Source: Ferrovum myxofaciens
GTDB lineage: Bacteria; Pseudomonadota; Gammaproteobacteria; Burkholderiales; Ferrovaceae
Direction: 5' to 3'
Length of the DNA: 64,000 nucleotides
Assembly (NCBI RefSeq): GCF_000735045.1
Contig: NZ_JPOQ01000008.1
Location: 62,001-126,000, forward strand
Part shown: positions 8,321 through 19,978 of the stretch, one piece after another
Layout of the letters: each line of letters starts with the position of its first letter
How positions within the stretch are numbered: the first letter of the stretch is position 1
Program-made: the position numbers and the translations under genes
Notes under the pieces: model-generated
What the model saw: the letters and a program-made list of their open reading frames with translations, nothing else
Told to the model about the DNA's origin: nothing
The model's database searches: none

Positions 8321-8348
8321 AGTTGGGGGCAATCAGTTCAATTTCAAG
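8321..8348 (-). promoter_or_regulatory. Sigma32 (heat-shock) type promoter for htpG
   Basis: On the minus strand CTTGAAA (8348-8342) is followed, after 13 bases, by CCCCAACT (8328-8321). The E. coli RpoH consensus is CTTGAAA, 11 to 16 bases, CCCCATNT. Position, orientation and gene identity all agree, giving an expected 5' leader of about 40 bases. The -35 element overlaps the stop codon of the upstream Nudix gene. Confidence 0.75.
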
Positions 8349-8898
8349 TGGGTGAAAGAGTCTTGAGCCACAACAGACCTGCCACGGTCTTGGCATCACA
8401 GATGCGCCCTGTCTCCACCCAGCGCCAGGCTTCTTCCAGAGGTACGGCCAAGGTTTCAAGAAATTCTTCCTCATCACGCCGAATTTCTTCGAAAATAAGG
8501 TCCTGAGCCAAAAAATAGGTGATCTGTTCCGTGGAATAAGCAATACACAGGTCCAAACACATAAGTTTTTTCCAGCGTCCCGCCCGGTACCCGGTTTCTT
8601 CCTTCAATTCCCGTTGTGCCGCTTTCAGTGGATCCTCACCCAGATCCAGTTTTCCTGCCGGGATTTCAAAGTAGTGGCGCCGTTGGGGATAGCGGAACTG
8701 ATACTCGAGGAGTACTGTTTTTTCATCCAGCAAGGGAATAATGGCCGCAGCCCCATGATGCCGAATATATTCCCGGGTGGCTTCCTGACCGTTGGGAAGT
8801 TGAACCCGATCTTCATGAACATCCAGTAATGCTCCTCGATAGCGCTGAGCAGAATCGAGGGTCCGTTCGGTGAAGTCCGGCCATGAATGGTCAGGCAT
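8344..8898 (-). CDS. Nudix hydrolase, ADP-ribose pyrophosphatase (NudF-like)
   Basis: A 184-residue protein from MPDHSWPDFTERTLDSAQRY. The Nudix box reads GKLDLGEDPLKAAQRELKEE followed by TGY, preceded by the typical RYPQRRHYFEIPAG of ADP-ribose and sugar-nucleotide pyrophosphatases. The expected reaction is ADP-ribose + H2O to AMP + ribose 5-phosphate, in the cytosol. It starts 25 bases after the nuoN stop and so forms the last gene of the complex I transcript. The start at 8898 was chosen because an earlier one would reach into nuoN. No strong ribosome site is visible. Exact substrate choice is not determined. Confidence 0.85.
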   Translation of the reverse strand: MPDHSWPDFTERTLDSAQRYRGALLDVHEDRVQLPNGQEATREYIRHHGAAAIIPLLDEKTVLLEYQFRYPQRRHYFEIPAGKLDLGEDPLKAAQRELKEETGYRAGRWKKLMCLDLCIAYSTEQITYFLAQDLIFEEIRRDEEEFLETLAVPLEEAWRWVETGRICDAKTVAGLLWLKTLSPT

Positions 8899-8923
8899 GT
8901 TCCAGTCAAGGAGCACGATTATT

Positions 8924-10375
8924 TTACCCGCGCAGCGACTGAGCGATGGATGCCGTACACAGATCGATGAGTGGCTGGGGGATGATTCCAAGCGCGAGCA
9001 ATGTCAACGCATTGATGCTGAGAAGCAGGCGATGATCACTTTCCCCCACGATCGGCGTGTCATCCTCCGGCTCATCCATGTACATCAGTTTGACGACACG
9101 CAGATAATAAAACGCGCCAATCAGGGACATGAGTACCGCCACGACCACCAACCAGGTCAATCCGGCATCCAGGGCGGCACTGAGCACGGACAACTTGGCA
9201 AAGAAACCCGCAGAAACCGGAATCCCTGCCATGGAGATCATGATCAACAGCATCAAAAAGGCATACCAAGGACTGCGTTTGTTCAATCCTTTCAGGTCAT
9301 TCAGTTGGTCTGCCTCAAAACCCTCGCGACTCATGAGCAAAATCAGGCCAAAAGCGGCCAAACTCGTAAGAACATAAGTTACTACGTAGAACATGGCCGC
9401 TGCATATCCTCCCAAGGTACCTGACAGGATGCCCAACAACAGGAACCCCATGTGCGCAATGGTGGAATAAGCCAGCATACGCTTGAGGTTGGTTTGAGCG
9501 ATGGCCGTCACGTTTCCAACCAGCATGGACAGTACCGAAACAATGATGAGCATGGATTGCCAATCTGCGATCATGGGTCCCATGGCTCCCGCCAGCAAAC
9601 GCATGAAGAAAGCAAAGCCGGCAATCTTGGGTGCCGTGCTCACAAACAGGGTAACCGCGGTGGGCGCCCCTTCGTACACGTCGGGTACCCACATATGGAA
9701 AGGCACCACACCCAACTTGAAGGACAAGCCTGCCACCATGAACACCAACCCCAGAACCAGAATGCCGGGGTCGGCATTACCTTGAGCAATGACATTGGCT
9801 ACTTCAGCCATTTGCAGAGTGCCTGTGGCGCCGTAGATCATGGACAGGCCATACAACAACATTCCAGAAGCCAGGGCCGCCAGGACGAAGTACTTCATGG
9901 CGGCTTCGGTGGCAACGCTCGAGTCCCGCTGCAACGCAATCAAGGAGGCCAGAGAGAGGGAGAGCAGTTCCAACCCAAGATAGAGCACCAGAAAATGGTT
10001 GGCAGAGATCATGACCATGATCCCGAGCAGCGCAAAGAGGATCAGGACAAAAAACTCACCCTTGAACAAACCACGGCTTTGAATGTAGTCACGGGAATAA
10101 GCCAGAACGAAGGATACCGTCAGCACGGAGATCATCTTCAGGGTACGGGCCATGGGGTCATCCACGAAGGACCCATTGAAGGTCGTCACCACCTGCCCCA
10201 GGGAACCGATCAGAAGAAACCCCGCCGTCCCCACCAAGGCCAGTTGAGCATAGGCATAGGTCAGGAATCGTTTGGACTCGGAAATGAACAAATCCGCGAT
10301 CAGCAGGGCAGAAAGCGCCACCAGAAGAAAAATTTCCGGGTAGGCTGGAACTAGATTGGGTGTGGCGAAGGTCAT
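8924..10375 (-). CDS. nuoN: NADH-quinone oxidoreductase subunit N
   Basis: A 483-residue antiporter-like proton-pumping subunit of complex I, inner membrane, about 14 helices. It carries the proton_antipo_M region with KLGVVPFHMWVPDVYEGAP and the lysine/glutamate residues of the half-channels, plus LKRMLAYSTIAHMGFLLLG. The length is usual. It is the most distal nuo gene, 10 bases after nuoM. Confidence 0.97.
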   Translation of the reverse strand: MTFATPNLVPAYPEIFLLVALSALLIADLFISESKRFLTYAYAQLALVGTAGFLLIGSLGQVVTTFNGSFVDDPMARTLKMISVLTVSFVLAYSRDYIQSRGLFKGEFFVLILFALLGIMVMISANHFLVLYLGLELLSLSLASLIALQRDSSVATEAAMKYFVLAALASGMLLYGLSMIYGATGTLQMAEVANVIAQGNADPGILVLGLVFMVAGLSFKLGVVPFHMWVPDVYEGAPTAVTLFVSTAPKIAGFAFFMRLLAGAMGPMIADWQSMLIIVSVLSMLVGNVTAIAQTNLKRMLAYSTIAHMGFLLLGILSGTLGGYAAAMFYVVTYVLTSLAAFGLILLMSREGFEADQLNDLKGLNKRSPWYAFLMLLIMISMAGIPVSAGFFAKLSVLSAALDAGLTWLVVVAVLMSLIGAFYYLRVVKLMYMDEPEDDTPIVGESDHRLLLSINALTLLALGIIPQPLIDLCTASIAQSLRG

Positions 10376-10385
10376 CGTCGCTCCA

Positions 10386-11867
10386 TCAGAACTTGGGGGT
10401 CGAGGCCTGCTCGATCAACTGCAGGACCGAAGCGTGCATGGGTTCGGAGAACAACTTGGGGTACAACCCCATCCCCAATACCAGCAGTGCCAGAATGATC
10501 AAAAACAGGAATTCTCGGCCAGAAATATCCTTGAGCGCTGCCACATGGTCATTGGCCACTTCTCCAAAGATAACCCGCTTCACCATCCATAACGTGTAGG
10601 CGGCGCCCAGAACCAGCGTGGTGGCTGCCAGTGTGGCATACCAGAAATTGACTTGAATCGCTCCCAGGACAACGATGAATTCTCCAATGAAACCACTGGT
10701 TCCAGGCAAGCCGGCGTTGGCCATGGAAAACAACACCATGAAAGTCGCAAACTTCGGCATGGTATTGGCCACCCCGCCATAATCAGCAATTTGTCGTGTG
10801 TGCATGCGGTCATACAATACGCCGATACACAGAAACATGGCACCCGAGATAAACCCGTGCGAAATCATCTGAAGCAGACCTCCCTCCATGCCCATGGGGT
10901 TGAACAGAAAGATCCCCAGGGTCACAAACCCCATGTGTGAAATGGATGAATAGGCCACCAGTTTCTTCATGTCCTGCTGGACCAAAGCCACCAGACCGAT
11001 ATACACCACGGCAATCAATGATAGGGTGATCATCGTCCCGGCGAGGGCATGACTGGCATCTGGTGTGATGGGCAAGTTGAATCGCAGAAATCCATAAGCG
11101 CCAATTTTCAAGGTAATGGCGGCCAGAATGACCGAGCCTCCCGTCGGGGCCTCCACGTGGGCATCGGGCAACCACGTATGAACCGGCCACATTGGCACCT
11201 TGACGGCGAAGGACATGAAGAAGGCGATAAAAATCAGGATCTGAACTCCCAGAGGAAGAGCCACTGCCTGGAATTTGAGGATTTCGAAAGACTCTCCGGC
11301 CTCGAAATACAGATAAATGAAAGCCGCCAGCATGAGCAGGGAACCCAATAGGGTATACAGAAAGAACTTGATGGAAGCATAGACTCGGCGCGGCCCCCCC
11401 CATACCCCGATGATCAGATACATGGGTATCAGCATGGCTTCAAAGAAAACATAGAACAGAATGGCATCCAGGGATACGAACACACCGTTGATCAACCCGG
11501 ACATGATCAGAAAGGCCGCCATGTACTGAGCTTGTCGTTTTTCGATGACGATCCAGCCTGCTATCACTACCAGAATGGTCATGAAACTGTTGAGCAGGAC
11601 AAACCACAGGGAAATCCCATCGATTCCCAAGTGATAAGTGATGTTGAAAGCAGGAATCCAGCGGTAGGCTTCTTCAAACTGCATGGCCGCCGAGGCGTTG
11701 ATGAATCCGGTATAAAGCGGAAGGGTGACCAGGAAGCCCAACAAAGCCCCCACCAGTGCCACTCCACGGGTTAGCCCCGGGTTGGAATCGCGCCCCAGGG
11801 CGAGGACGAGAATCCCCGCCAGAATGGGGACCCAGATACTCAAAGAAAGAAGATGGTGTGCAGTCAT
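10386..11867 (-). CDS. nuoM: NADH-quinone oxidoreductase subunit M
   Basis: A 493-residue antiporter-like complex I membrane subunit. Recognisable by VPMWPVHTWLPDAHVEAPT, the essential glutamate region near residue 140 (FYVFFEAMLIPMYLIIGVWG) and KKLVAYSSISHMGFVTLG. It pumps protons across the inner membrane as part of the membrane arm. It lies 15 bases after nuoL in the standard order. Confidence 0.98.
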   Translation of the reverse strand: MTAHHLLSLSIWVPILAGILVLALGRDSNPGLTRGVALVGALLGFLVTLPLYTGFINASAAMQFEEAYRWIPAFNITYHLGIDGISLWFVLLNSFMTILVVIAGWIVIEKRQAQYMAAFLIMSGLINGVFVSLDAILFYVFFEAMLIPMYLIIGVWGGPRRVYASIKFFLYTLLGSLLMLAAFIYLYFEAGESFEILKFQAVALPLGVQILIFIAFFMSFAVKVPMWPVHTWLPDAHVEAPTGGSVILAAITLKIGAYGFLRFNLPITPDASHALAGTMITLSLIAVVYIGLVALVQQDMKKLVAYSSISHMGFVTLGIFLFNPMGMEGGLLQMISHGFISGAMFLCIGVLYDRMHTRQIADYGGVANTMPKFATFMVLFSMANAGLPGTSGFIGEFIVVLGAIQVNFWYATLAATTLVLGAAYTLWMVKRVIFGEVANDHVAALKDISGREFLFLIILALLVLGMGLYPKLFSEPMHASVLQLIEQASTPKF

Positions 11868-11882
11868 GGAATTCCGCTCAAA

Positions 11883-13850
11883 TTACGCTTTGATGAACCA
11901 CAGGCTCATCAGGAAGAACACCCCAAAAATCATAGCAAAGGCGTAGTGGTAGATGTAGCCCGTCTGAATCCGGCGCAAGCGTGTGGACAAGGCCCCCACC
12001 AGTTGGGCAGAACCATTGACGATCCAGCCATCGATGAACTTTACATCCCCCAGTTTCCACAATCCCTGCCCTAAACAACGGGCACCGCCGGCTATAAAAA
12101 CTTCATTGAAACGATCAAAGTAGTATTTATTGTCCAACAGGGTATAAATGGCGCCGGATTCACGGGCGATCACCGCGGGAATATGGGTCCACTTGAGGTA
12201 CAAAGCGGCAGCCAGCGCAATCCCGGAAACGGCCAGCCAGAAAGGCAGGGACTGAACTCCCTCGACAACGAATGGGCCTACCCCATGCCAGGCCTCGCGC
12301 ATTTCCGGCAGAGCGCCAGTTCCGGGCAGCAGGGTAATGGAAGAACCAAAATAATCTCCCATGACCATGGGCCCAATGAAGATCCAGCCGGCAATGACCG
12401 AAGGAATGGCCAGCATGATGAGCGGCAGGGTAATGACCAGGGGCGATTCATGGAGATGCTCACGGGTATGATGGTCCATGCGCGGTTTCCCATGAAAGGT
12501 CATGAAAAGCATGCGGAAACTATAAAATGCCGTCACAAATACCCCGGACAGCACGGCAAAGGAAGCGAAACCTGAGCCAGGCAAATGACTGGCACGCACG
12601 GCTTCGATGATGGCATCCTTGGAAAAAAATCCGGCAAAGGGCGGAATGCCAGCCAAAGCCAGAGAACCGATCAACGCCGTCACATAAGTAATGGGCATAT
12701 AACGCCGAAGCCCCCCCATCTTGCGCATGTCCTGCTCATGATGCATGGCATGGATCACGGAGCCCGCGCCCAGGAACAGGAGTGCCTTGAAAAAAGCGTG
12801 GGTTCCCAGATGAAAAATCGCTACAGGATAGGCTGAAGCGCCCAATGCCACGGTCATGTAACCCAACTGGGACAGGGTGGAGTAAGCCACTACCCGTTTG
12901 ATGTCGTTCTGGATGAGCCCCAGGAAAGCCATGAACAGGGCAGTACATGCACCGATCACGAGAACGGTGGAGCGTGCTGTGGGGGACAACTCAAAGAGAG
13001 GAGACATGCGGGACACCATGAAAATCCCGGCAGTTACCATGGTTGCCGCGTGGATCAGTGCGGAAATGGGCGTGGGACCTTCCATGGAATCAGGTAGCCA
13101 GACATGCAGGGGCATCTGTGCCGACTTGCCCATGGCTCCCACAAACAGCAACAGACAAATGACCGTAATCAGGGAGACCGGCATGCCTCCGCACAATTCG
13201 ATGGTATCCCGCGCAAAATCAGGGGCCTGCTGAAACACCGTGGCATAATCGAGAGAACCAAAATGGGCTTGGATCAAAGCGATCCCGAGCAAAAAACCCA
13301 AATCACCCACCCGATTCACCAGGAATGCCTTGAGGTTGGCATAAATGGCCGTGGGACGGGTATACCAAAAACCGATCAGCAGATAAGACACCAGACCCAC
13401 CGCCTCCCAGCCAAAAAACAACTGGACGAAATTATTGGCCATTACCAGCATCAGCATGGAGAAGGTAAAGAGCGAGATGTAACTGAAAAAACGTTGATAC
13501 CCGTCATCCTCGTGCATATACCCAATGGTGTAGATATGGACCATGAGGGAAACGAAATTCACCACCAGCATCATGGTGACGGTGAGCGGATCGATCAGGA
13601 AGCCCACCTCAAAAACAGAGGAGTCTCCCATGGTCAGCCATTGATAAACGGTTCCGTTGAAGGAGTGCCCTGCAAAAACATCCTGGGCAATCACCATAGA
13701 TGCGATCAGGGATACCGCCACGCCGAGGATCGTAACGGTGTGACTGCCCGCCTTGCCCAGAGTTTTGCCAAAAAACCCTGCCAGCACCGCACCCAACAGG
13801 GGGGCTAGAGGAACCAGAAGATAAAGACTTGGCACACTCATGTCGATCAT
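11883..13850 (-). CDS. nuoL: NADH-quinone oxidoreductase subunit L
   Basis: A 655-residue distal antiporter-like subunit with the long C-terminal lateral helix. Key segments are [39 protein letters not shown] and [21 protein letters not shown]. The ATG at 13850 overlaps the nuoK stop (ATGA), pointing to translational coupling; a second ATG three codons on is possible. It is co-transcribed with nuoK and nuoM. Confidence 0.98.
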   Translation of the reverse strand: MIDMSVPSLYLLVPLAPLLGAVLAGFFGKTLGKAGSHTVTILGVAVSLIASMVIAQDVFAGHSFNGTVYQWLTMGDSSVFEVGFLIDPLTVTMMLVVNFVSLMVHIYTIGYMHEDDGYQRFFSYISLFTFSMLMLVMANNFVQLFFGWEAVGLVSYLLIGFWYTRPTAIYANLKAFLVNRVGDLGFLLGIALIQAHFGSLDYATVFQQAPDFARDTIELCGGMPVSLITVICLLLFVGAMGKSAQMPLHVWLPDSMEGPTPISALIHAATMVTAGIFMVSRMSPLFELSPTARSTVLVIGACTALFMAFLGLIQNDIKRVVAYSTLSQLGYMTVALGASAYPVAIFHLGTHAFFKALLFLGAGSVIHAMHHEQDMRKMGGLRRYMPITYVTALIGSLALAGIPPFAGFFSKDAIIEAVRASHLPGSGFASFAVLSGVFVTAFYSFRMLFMTFHGKPRMDHHTREHLHESPLVITLPLIMLAIPSVIAGWIFIGPMVMGDYFGSSITLLPGTGALPEMREAWHGVGPFVVEGVQSLPFWLAVSGIALAAALYLKWTHIPAVIARESGAIYTLLDNKYYFDRFNEVFIAGGARCLGQGLWKLGDVKFIDGWIVNGSAQLVGALSTRLRRIQTGYIYHYAFAMIFGVFFLMSLWFIKA

Positions 13851-14152
13851 TCCTTGAGGTGGCTGAGGTCGTCCACATGAATGGAGCGCAGGTTACGAAA
13901 CAGCACCACCAGAATGGCCAAACCAATGGCCGATTCCGCTGCTGCTACAGTGAGAATGAAGAAAACGAAAATCTGGCCCGCCGTATCATGCAAGTAATGG
14001 GAAAAAGCCACGAAGTTCATGTTCACGGCCAGCAGCATCAACTCGATGCACATGAGCAAAATGATGAGATTCTTCCGATTGAGAAAAATCCCCACGATGC
14101 TGATGGCAAACAGCAGTGATCCGAGCATGAGATAGTCTGTCAGGTTGAGCAT
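13847..14152 (-). CDS. nuoK: NADH-quinone oxidoreductase subunit K
   Basis: A 101-residue, three-helix membrane subunit of complex I. The conserved glutamates lie in [19 protein letters not shown] and [13 protein letters not shown], both on the proton path. Its start overlaps the nuoJ stop by one base (TAATG) and its stop overlaps the nuoL start. Confidence 0.98.
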   Translation of the reverse strand: MLNLTDYLMLGSLLFAISIVGIFLNRKNLIILLMCIELMLLAVNMNFVAFSHYLHDTAGQIFVFFILTVAAAESAIGLAILVVLFRNLRSIHVDDLSHLKE

Positions 14153-14748
14153 TACAACTCCCTTTCGGCGGGCATGGACACGATCCGCATGCGGTCGGCT
14201 GCTTTGACTTGCACCTGCAGAGCCGGGTCCATGTGCTTGGAATCTTTGCGGCGACGCAGCGTCAGGGCAATGGCGGCCACAATGGCCACCAGCAAAATAA
14301 CGGCTGCCAGTTCAAAAGAAAAAACGTAATCGGTATAGAGCAGACGGCCCAACTCCTTGGTATTGCTGATTGACCCTCGGGGATCCGGAACCATGGAGGA
14401 AAACTGACGACTGCTCACCACCAGCCACATTTCCAGCACCATCAACAGTGCAACCCCTCCACCGAGCGGCAAATGCTTCCAAAACCCCTGGCGCAGTCGT
14501 TCGTTGTCAATATTGAGCATCATGACCACAAACAGGAAAAGGACCATCACTGCGCCCACGTAAACCAGTACCAGAACGATGGCAAGGAATTCGGCCTCAA
14601 GCATCATCCACAACGCCGATCCGGTAAAAAAAGCCAGCACCAGGAACAAGGCGGAATGGACGGGACTGCGGGCGGTAATCACCCCCACACCGGCCCCCAC
14701 CAGAACCAGCGCAAAGGCCATAAACAACAGGAAAGAAGAATCAAGCAC
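14152..14748 (-). CDS. nuoJ: NADH-quinone oxidoreductase subunit J
   Basis: A 198-residue membrane subunit with five helices. The family core is [20 protein letters not shown] near residue 30 and the pi-bulge helix [18 protein letters not shown] near residue 65. The soluble C-terminus (after about residue 165) is charged. It lies 12 bases after nuoI. Confidence 0.97.
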   Translation of the reverse strand: MLDSSFLLFMAFALVLVGAGVGVITARSPVHSALFLVLAFFTGSALWMMLEAEFLAIVLVLVYVGAVMVLFLFVVMMLNIDNERLRQGFWKHLPLGGGVALLMVLEMWLVVSSRQFSSMVPDPRGSISNTKELGRLLYTDYVFSFELAAVILLVAIVAAIALTLRRRKDSKHMDPALQVQVKAADRMRIVSMPAEREL

Positions 14749-14760
14749 GGTGCGTCATCC

Positions 14761-15249
14761 TCATCGGTAAGGGGCGTCTTCTGCCCGGTCAGCCGCAATC
14801 TGGGCTTCGTAACGATCTCCCACGGCCAGAAGTTTTTCTTTGGTCATGAGCAAATCTCCGCGCTGCTCACCGTGGTATTCAAAAATGCGCGTTTCCACAA
14901 TGGAATCCACAGGACAGGATTCTTCACAGAAACCGCAGAAAATGCATTTGGTCAAGTCGATGTCGTAACGGGTTGTCCGCCGGCTTCCATCCTCCCGTTG
15001 TTCCGATTCGATGGTGATGGCCATGGCAGGACACACGGCTTCGCACAATTTGCAGGCGATACAGCGCTCCTCTCCGTTGGGATAGCGACGCAGGGCATGC
15101 AGGCCACGGAAACGGGGCGACATCGGCGTCTTCTCTTCGGGATATTGCACGGTAATCTTGGGCGCGAAAAAATGACGTCCCGTAATGCTCATGCCCTTGA
15201 GCAATTCGGATAGGGTCCAGTTCTTGACGAAGGATTTGAGGTCAGCCAC
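14761..15249 (-). CDS. nuoI: NADH-quinone oxidoreductase subunit I (two 4Fe-4S ferredoxin-type)
   Basis: A 162-residue peripheral-arm subunit that carries clusters N6a and N6b. Two CxxCxxCxxxCP motifs are visible: [12 protein letters not shown] (about residues 61-72) and [12 protein letters not shown] (about 100-111). The N-terminal amphipathic helix ([15 protein letters not shown]) touches the membrane arm. It passes electrons from NuoG to NuoB. Confidence 0.98.
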   Translation of the reverse strand: MADLKSFVKNWTLSELLKGMSITGRHFFAPKITVQYPEEKTPMSPRFRGLHALRRYPNGEERCIACKLCEAVCPAMAITIESEQREDGSRRTTRYDIDLTKCIFCGFCEESCPVDSIVETRIFEYHGEQRGDLLMTKEKLLAVGDRYEAQIAADRAEDAPYR

Positions 15250-15259
15250 AGGGTACTCC

Positions 15260-16303
15260 TCAATGGAACCAAAGATTGAGCACGGGAAGACCGCGCAGGG
15301 GTTCCTGCAGGAGCAGGCCCACGATCACCAACCAGATCAGAGTCACAGGAATAAAAACCTTCCAGCCCAGACGCATGATCTGATCATAGCGGTAGCGCGG
15401 AAAGGTTGCCCGGAACCACAGGAACAGGAACAAAATGAAACTCATCTTGGCAAACAACCACAGAATTCCATCAGGCAGGAAGGAGACCGGCGACAACCAG
15501 CCGCCCATGAACATGAGGGATGCCAGTGCGGCAATGAGAATCATGTTGGCGTATTCGGCCAGGAAAAAGATGGCAAAGGCCATACCGGAGTATTCCACAT
15601 GGAACCCCGCCACAATTTCCGATTCACCTTCAGCCACGTCAAAGGGCGCCCGATTGGTTTCAGCCGTCCCTGCAATGACGTAAATGACGAACATGGGGAA
15701 AAGCGGAATCCAGTTCCATTGCAAGAGTCCCAGACTTCCTTGCTGAGCCTTGACGATATCCACCAAATTGAGACTGTGGGACATCATCAGTACCGTCACC
15801 AAGGCAAATCCCATGGCGATTTCGTAACTCACGATCTGGGCTGCAGAACGCAGGGCCCCAAGGAAGGCATATTTGGAGTTGGAAGCCCAACCAGCCAGCA
15901 CCACACCATAAACTCCCATGGAAGTGATGGCCAAGATGTACAACAGTCCGGCATCCACATTGGCCAATACCAGATCCGGGGTAAAGGGCACCACAGCCCA
16001 AGCCGCCAGAGCGGGCATAATGGCCAGTACGGGAGCCAGTACGAAGAGAAACTTGTTGGACCCACTGGGAATGATGATTTCCTTCATCAACAACTTGATC
16101 CCGTCCGCAATGGGCTGAAGCAATCCGAATGGCCCCACCCGGTTCGGACCGATACGGATCTGCATGAAGCCGATGACCTTGCGTTCTGCCAAGGTCAGAT
16201 AGGCTACTGCCCCCATCATGGGTACCACGATGGCCAGAATCTTGATCAGCGTCCAGACCAGTGGCCAGAGCGGGCCGAAGAATGCTTGAAGCGTATCCAT
16301 CAT
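15260..16303 (-). CDS. nuoH: NADH-quinone oxidoreductase subunit H
   Basis: A 347-residue membrane subunit that forms the quinone chamber with NuoB and NuoD. Signatures are [20 protein letters not shown] near residue 45 and [20 protein letters not shown] near residue 210. Two consecutive ATG codons overlap the nuoG stop (ATGATG); GGAGG lies just before them, and I used the first. It is transcribed between nuoG and nuoI. Confidence 0.97.
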   Translation of the reverse strand: MMDTLQAFFGPLWPLVWTLIKILAIVVPMMGAVAYLTLAERKVIGFMQIRIGPNRVGPFGLLQPIADGIKLLMKEIIIPSGSNKFLFVLAPVLAIMPALAAWAVVPFTPDLVLANVDAGLLYILAITSMGVYGVVLAGWASNSKYAFLGALRSAAQIVSYEIAMGFALVTVLMMSHSLNLVDIVKAQQGSLGLLQWNWIPLFPMFVIYVIAGTAETNRAPFDVAEGESEIVAGFHVEYSGMAFAIFFLAEYANMILIAALASLMFMGGWLSPVSFLPDGILWLFAKMSFILFLFLWFRATFPRYRYDQIMRLGWKVFIPVTLIWLVIVGLLLQEPLRGLPVLNLWFH

Positions 16304-18681
16304 GCCCCCTCCAGTACGACCATGCCCATGGCCTCGCCCAATGACGCGCAGAGCGGATGGGCAATAGGCACCACCGCACATCCCTCCGCCAGCGTTTCAT
16401 CCAGGGTCACGGGCAAAACTACACTGCCTTCACCCTGTCGAACCCGCACCGATTGTCCCTCCCTCAAACCCAAACTGGCTGCCTGGGCAGGATGCAGAAT
16501 GACCCGAATGTCCCCTGCCAGGGCGGTTTCCTGTAATGCAGGCGCACGTCGCACCAGTGGGTCAGCATGGTAACCGGGTAATTCGCCCACCCGTTCCACG
16601 GTTCCCAGAGAGGCGCGAACTTTTAGAACGGGCGCCTGGGATAGTTGATTGCTGAGTGCTTCGCGGCAGACCAGCGGCAGGTCCGGTGAAATTTCCGTAC
16701 GCACTTCCTCAAGGGTTTCCTGAGCAAAACCTGGACAATCCAGCAGATTACCCAGCACGCGCCAGATTTTCCAGGCTGGACGCGCTTCACCCTGGGGCGA
16801 CACCACGCCATTGAAGGATTGTACCCGTCCTTCCATGCTGACAAAGGTTCCGGCAGATTCAGTAAAAGGTGCAATGGGTAGCATGATCGTTGCCCATTGT
16901 TCCGCATCCCCCTTGAAGGCACTCAGGGCCACCACCGTCTCGGCCTGACGCAACGCTTTCAAAGCCAGGGTGGGGTCCGCGCAATCCAGAGAGGGTTCCA
17001 ACCCCATCACCACATAGGCCTGGCGCGGCTGGCGCCATTGCGCCTGGGCATCCAACCCCGTCTGGGCATGGGTATGAAAGGCCCCGCGCTGAGGCAAGGC
17101 CCCAGCCAGCGCAGCCCCCACCGTATTGGCAGCCAGCGCCAATTGTCCAAAGGAAGCCCCCGTCACTTCGCCCAACACCTGGGCCAAACGATAAAGTGTC
17201 GCATAATCGGGATGTTGTTGAGCCAGTTGCCCCAATACCACCGCTGATTTTCCCTGCGCCGTCAGCAGATTGGACGCACAGGCCAAAGCCTCGGGCGAAG
17301 GTGTCGTGGTGGTCAAAGGCAATAAATCTTCAGGCAGAGGGATGCCTGTTTGTTGGGCCACGGCACTCAGTATTTCACCGAGCAGTGCCGGCCATTCGCT
17401 GGGTTTGCCCAGCAGGGTTGCCGCCACGGGCATGGCCCAATCCTCATTGCGCGCCGCCACCCGATGTACCTGCGCCCCGGACCGGGCCGCGCGCCGCAAA
17501 CGCACCGCCAGCAAAGGTTGCTCTTGACGCAACACCGACCCAATCACCAGAACTGCCCGCAGATCTGACCAGTGAGCAATCGCCATGCCAAGCCAGGGTG
17601 TCCCTTGTTGCAGGGCGTCGAGAGAAAAATCCACCTGACGGGTGCGGTGATCGATATTATGGCAACCCAATTCACGCAGTAACTTTTGCGCCAAATAAAG
17701 TTCTTCAAGGGTTTGATGAGGACTCAACAATGCACCGATCCCTTCGCCCCCGCTGTCATGGCGCACCTTTTCCAAACCATCCACCACGCACTGCAAGGCT
17801 TCGGCCCAAGTGACCTGAGTCCACTGTCCGTCCCGCTTGACCTGGGGATGAAGCAGCCGATCAGCGCTGTGCAACGCCTGATAGGAAAATCGATCGCGGT
17901 CGGACAACCAGCATTCGTTGATGTCGTCGTTTTTACGTGGAAGCACACGCACCACGTCGTTGGGCATCTTGACCTGTACCTCGATCTGTGTCCCCAATCC
18001 ATCGTGCGGGCTCACCGACGGGAAACGCGTCAATTCCCAGGAACGGGCCGCAAAACGAAAAGGCTTGCTGGTCAGTGCGCCCACAGGACAGAGGTCGATG
18101 GCGTTGCCCGAAACCTCCGAATCCACGGTCAGATCCATGAACGCCAGGATTTCCGAGTGCTCTCCCCGTCCACCGACGCCCAGTTCCATGATCCCGGCAA
18201 TCTCCTGGCCATAACGCACACAGCGCGTACACAGGATGCAACGTGTCATGTCGGTGGAAATAAGCGGACCCAGATCCTTGTTGGAGACTACCCGTTTGGC
18301 TTCCTGATAACGCGAAGCTCCGCCGCCGTAGCCCACGCTGATATCCTGCAACTCACATTCGCCACCCTGGTCGCAGATGGGGCAGTCGAGGGGATGATTG
18401 ATGAGCAAAAACTCCATCACTGCCTTCTGTGCCTCCACGGCCAAAGGTGAATGGGTATGTACCTTCATCCCTTCGGTCACTGGGGTGGCGCAGGCAGGCA
18501 GAGGTTTCGGCGCCTTTTCCACCTGAACCAGACACATCCGGCAATTGGCGGCAATGGACAGTTTACGGTGATAGCAGAAATGAGGAATCTTGATCCCCAG
18601 TTGCTTGGCCGCATCCATGACGGTACGCCCGGCTTCAATCTGGGTAGGTTTTCCGTCGATTTCGAGGTTCAATAATGCCAT
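16300..18681 (-). CDS. nuoG: NADH-quinone oxidoreductase subunit G
   Basis: A 793-residue peripheral-arm subunit. The N-terminal 2Fe-2S ferredoxin domain has [20 protein letters not shown] near residues 37-56. The His/Cys-liganded cluster follows in [15 protein letters not shown], then [14 protein letters not shown] with further cysteine near residue 200 (LCPVGALTS). The rest is the molybdopterin-oxidoreductase-like domain, without molybdenum in complex I, ending with a molydop-binding barrel. It begins one base after the nuoF stop and overlaps the start of nuoH. Confidence 0.97.
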   Translation of the reverse strand: MALLNLEIDGKPTQIEAGRTVMDAAKQLGIKIPHFCYHRKLSIAANCRMCLVQVEKAPKPLPACATPVTEGMKVHTHSPLAVEAQKAVMEFLLINHPLDCPICDQGGECELQDISVGYGGGASRYQEAKRVVSNKDLGPLISTDMTRCILCTRCVRYGQEIAGIMELGVGGRGEHSEILAFMDLTVDSEVSGNAIDLCPVGALTSKPFRFAARSWELTRFPSVSPHDGLGTQIEVQVKMPNDVVRVLPRKNDDINECWLSDRDRFSYQALHSADRLLHPQVKRDGQWTQVTWAEALQCVVDGLEKVRHDSGGEGIGALLSPHQTLEELYLAQKLLRELGCHNIDHRTRQVDFSLDALQQGTPWLGMAIAHWSDLRAVLVIGSVLRQEQPLLAVRLRRAARSGAQVHRVAARNEDWAMPVAATLLGKPSEWPALLGEILSAVAQQTGIPLPEDLLPLTTTTPSPEALACASNLLTAQGKSAVVLGQLAQQHPDYATLYRLAQVLGEVTGASFGQLALAANTVGAALAGALPQRGAFHTHAQTGLDAQAQWRQPRQAYVVMGLEPSLDCADPTLALKALRQAETVVALSAFKGDAEQWATIMLPIAPFTESAGTFVSMEGRVQSFNGVVSPQGEARPAWKIWRVLGNLLDCPGFAQETLEEVRTEISPDLPLVCREALSNQLSQAPVLKVRASLGTVERVGELPGYHADPLVRRAPALQETALAGDIRVILHPAQAASLGLREGQSVRVRQGEGSVVLPVTLDETLAEGCAVVPIAHPLCASLGEAMGMVVLEGA

Positions 18682-18682
18682 A

Positions 18683-19978
18683 TCAGGCTGCCTTCTCTTG
18701 AGAATCGCTCACCGCCCCCACCTGGCAACGCCGATGGGTAACGTGGTATTCGAATTCATCCCGAAAATGGGTCACGAAACTACGCACCGGCATGGCAGCA
18801 GCGTCGCCGAGGGCACAGATGGTGCGCCCCTGAATATTATTGGATAGAGAATGCAACAAGTCCAAATCGTCCTGGCGTCCCTGACCATGCTCGATGCGAT
18901 GGATAATCCGGTACAACCAGCCTGTGCCTTCCCGGCAAGGGGTGCATTGTCCACAGGATTCTTCATGATAGAACAAGGATAAACGTTCCAGTGCCCGCAC
19001 CATGCAGGTGGTTTCATCCATCACGATCACTGCTCCGGAACCCAGCATGGAACCCGCCTTGGAAATGGAATCATAGTCCATGTCCAATTGCATCATCAGG
19101 TCTCCGGGCAAAACCGGCATGGAGGATCCCCCTGGAATGACCGCCTTGATCTTCCGCCCCCCCCGCATTCCGCCAGCCATTTCGAGAAGGGTGGAAAAGG
19201 GGGTCCCCAAAGGAACTTCGTAATTACCCGGTCGGGTTACATGCCCCGAAACGGAAAAAATCTTGGTGCCGCCATTGTTTGGTTTACCCAACTGCAAAAA
19301 GGCTTCGCCCCCATTGCGGATGATCCAGGGCACGCAGGCAAAGGTTTCCGTGTTGTTGATGGTGGTTGGTTTGCCGTACAGTCCATAGGTGGCGGGGAAG
19401 GGGGGCTTGTAACGGGGTTGGCCCTTCTTGCCTTCCAGGGATTCCAGCAGGGCTGTTTCCTCCCCACATATGTAGGCCCCATAACCATGATGGTTGAACA
19501 AGTCGAAGGAAAATTTCGAACCCAGGATATTTTGTCCCAGGAAGCCTGCCGCACGGGCCTGATCAATGGCTTCTTCACAGCGCTGATAGACTTCCCAGAT
19601 TTCACCGTGAATATAGTTATAACCACGGGTCGCACCCATGGCATACCCCGCAATGATCATCCCTTCGATCAAGGCATGGGGGTTATAGCGCAAGATGTCG
19701 CGATCCTTGAAGGTACCCGGTTCTCCTTCATCCGAATTGCACACCACATACTTGTCCCCCACATAGTTCTTGGGCATGAAGGTCCACTTGAGGCCCGTCG
19801 GAAAACCTGCTCCGCCCCGGCCACGCAACACGGACTTCTTGACTTCATCCACAACCTGCTCGGGAGTCATGGGCATCGTCAAAATCTTGCGCAGGGCTTC
19901 GTAACCCCCCCGTTGAAGATAGTGTTCCAGCGACCAGGTCCGATCCCGATCGAGCCCCTCGAGAATGACGCCGGTCAT
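18683..19978 (-). CDS. nuoF: NADH-quinone oxidoreductase subunit F (NADH- and FMN-binding)
   Basis: A 431-residue subunit that oxidises NADH through FMN and passes electrons to cluster N3. The nucleotide site is [13 protein letters not shown] near residues 54-66 with [13 protein letters not shown] about 30 residues later. The 4Fe-4S ligands are in [15 protein letters not shown] near residue 350. An SLBB segment precedes it. Its ATG overlaps the nuoE stop by 4 bases. Confidence 0.98.
   Translation of the reverse strand: MTGVILEGLDRDRTWSLEHYLQRGGYEALRKILTMPMTPEQVVDEVKKSVLRGRGGAGFPTGLKWTFMPKNYVGDKYVVCNSDEGEPGTFKDRDILRYNPHALIEGMIIAGYAMGATRGYNYIHGEIWEVYQRCEEAIDQARAAGFLGQNILGSKFSFDLFNHHGYGAYICGEETALLESLEGKKGQPRYKPPFPATYGLYGKPTTINNTETFACVPWIIRNGGEAFLQLGKPNNGGTKIFSVSGHVTRPGNYEVPLGTPFSTLLEMAGGMRGGRKIKAVIPGGSSMPVLPGDLMMQLDMDYDSISKAGSMLGSGAVIVMDETTCMVRALERLSLFYHEESCGQCTPCREGTGWLYRIIHRIEHGQGRQDDLDLLHSLSNNIQGRTICALGDAAAMPVRSFVTHFRDEFEYHVTHRRCQVGAVSDSQEKAA

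Noticed and set aside
15185-16573. A 462-codon open frame on the plus strand opposite nuoH and nuoG
   Set aside because: It lies antisense to conserved complex I genes and its translation is rich in His, Gln and Pro with no recognisable domain; such frames arise from the codon bias of the real gene.
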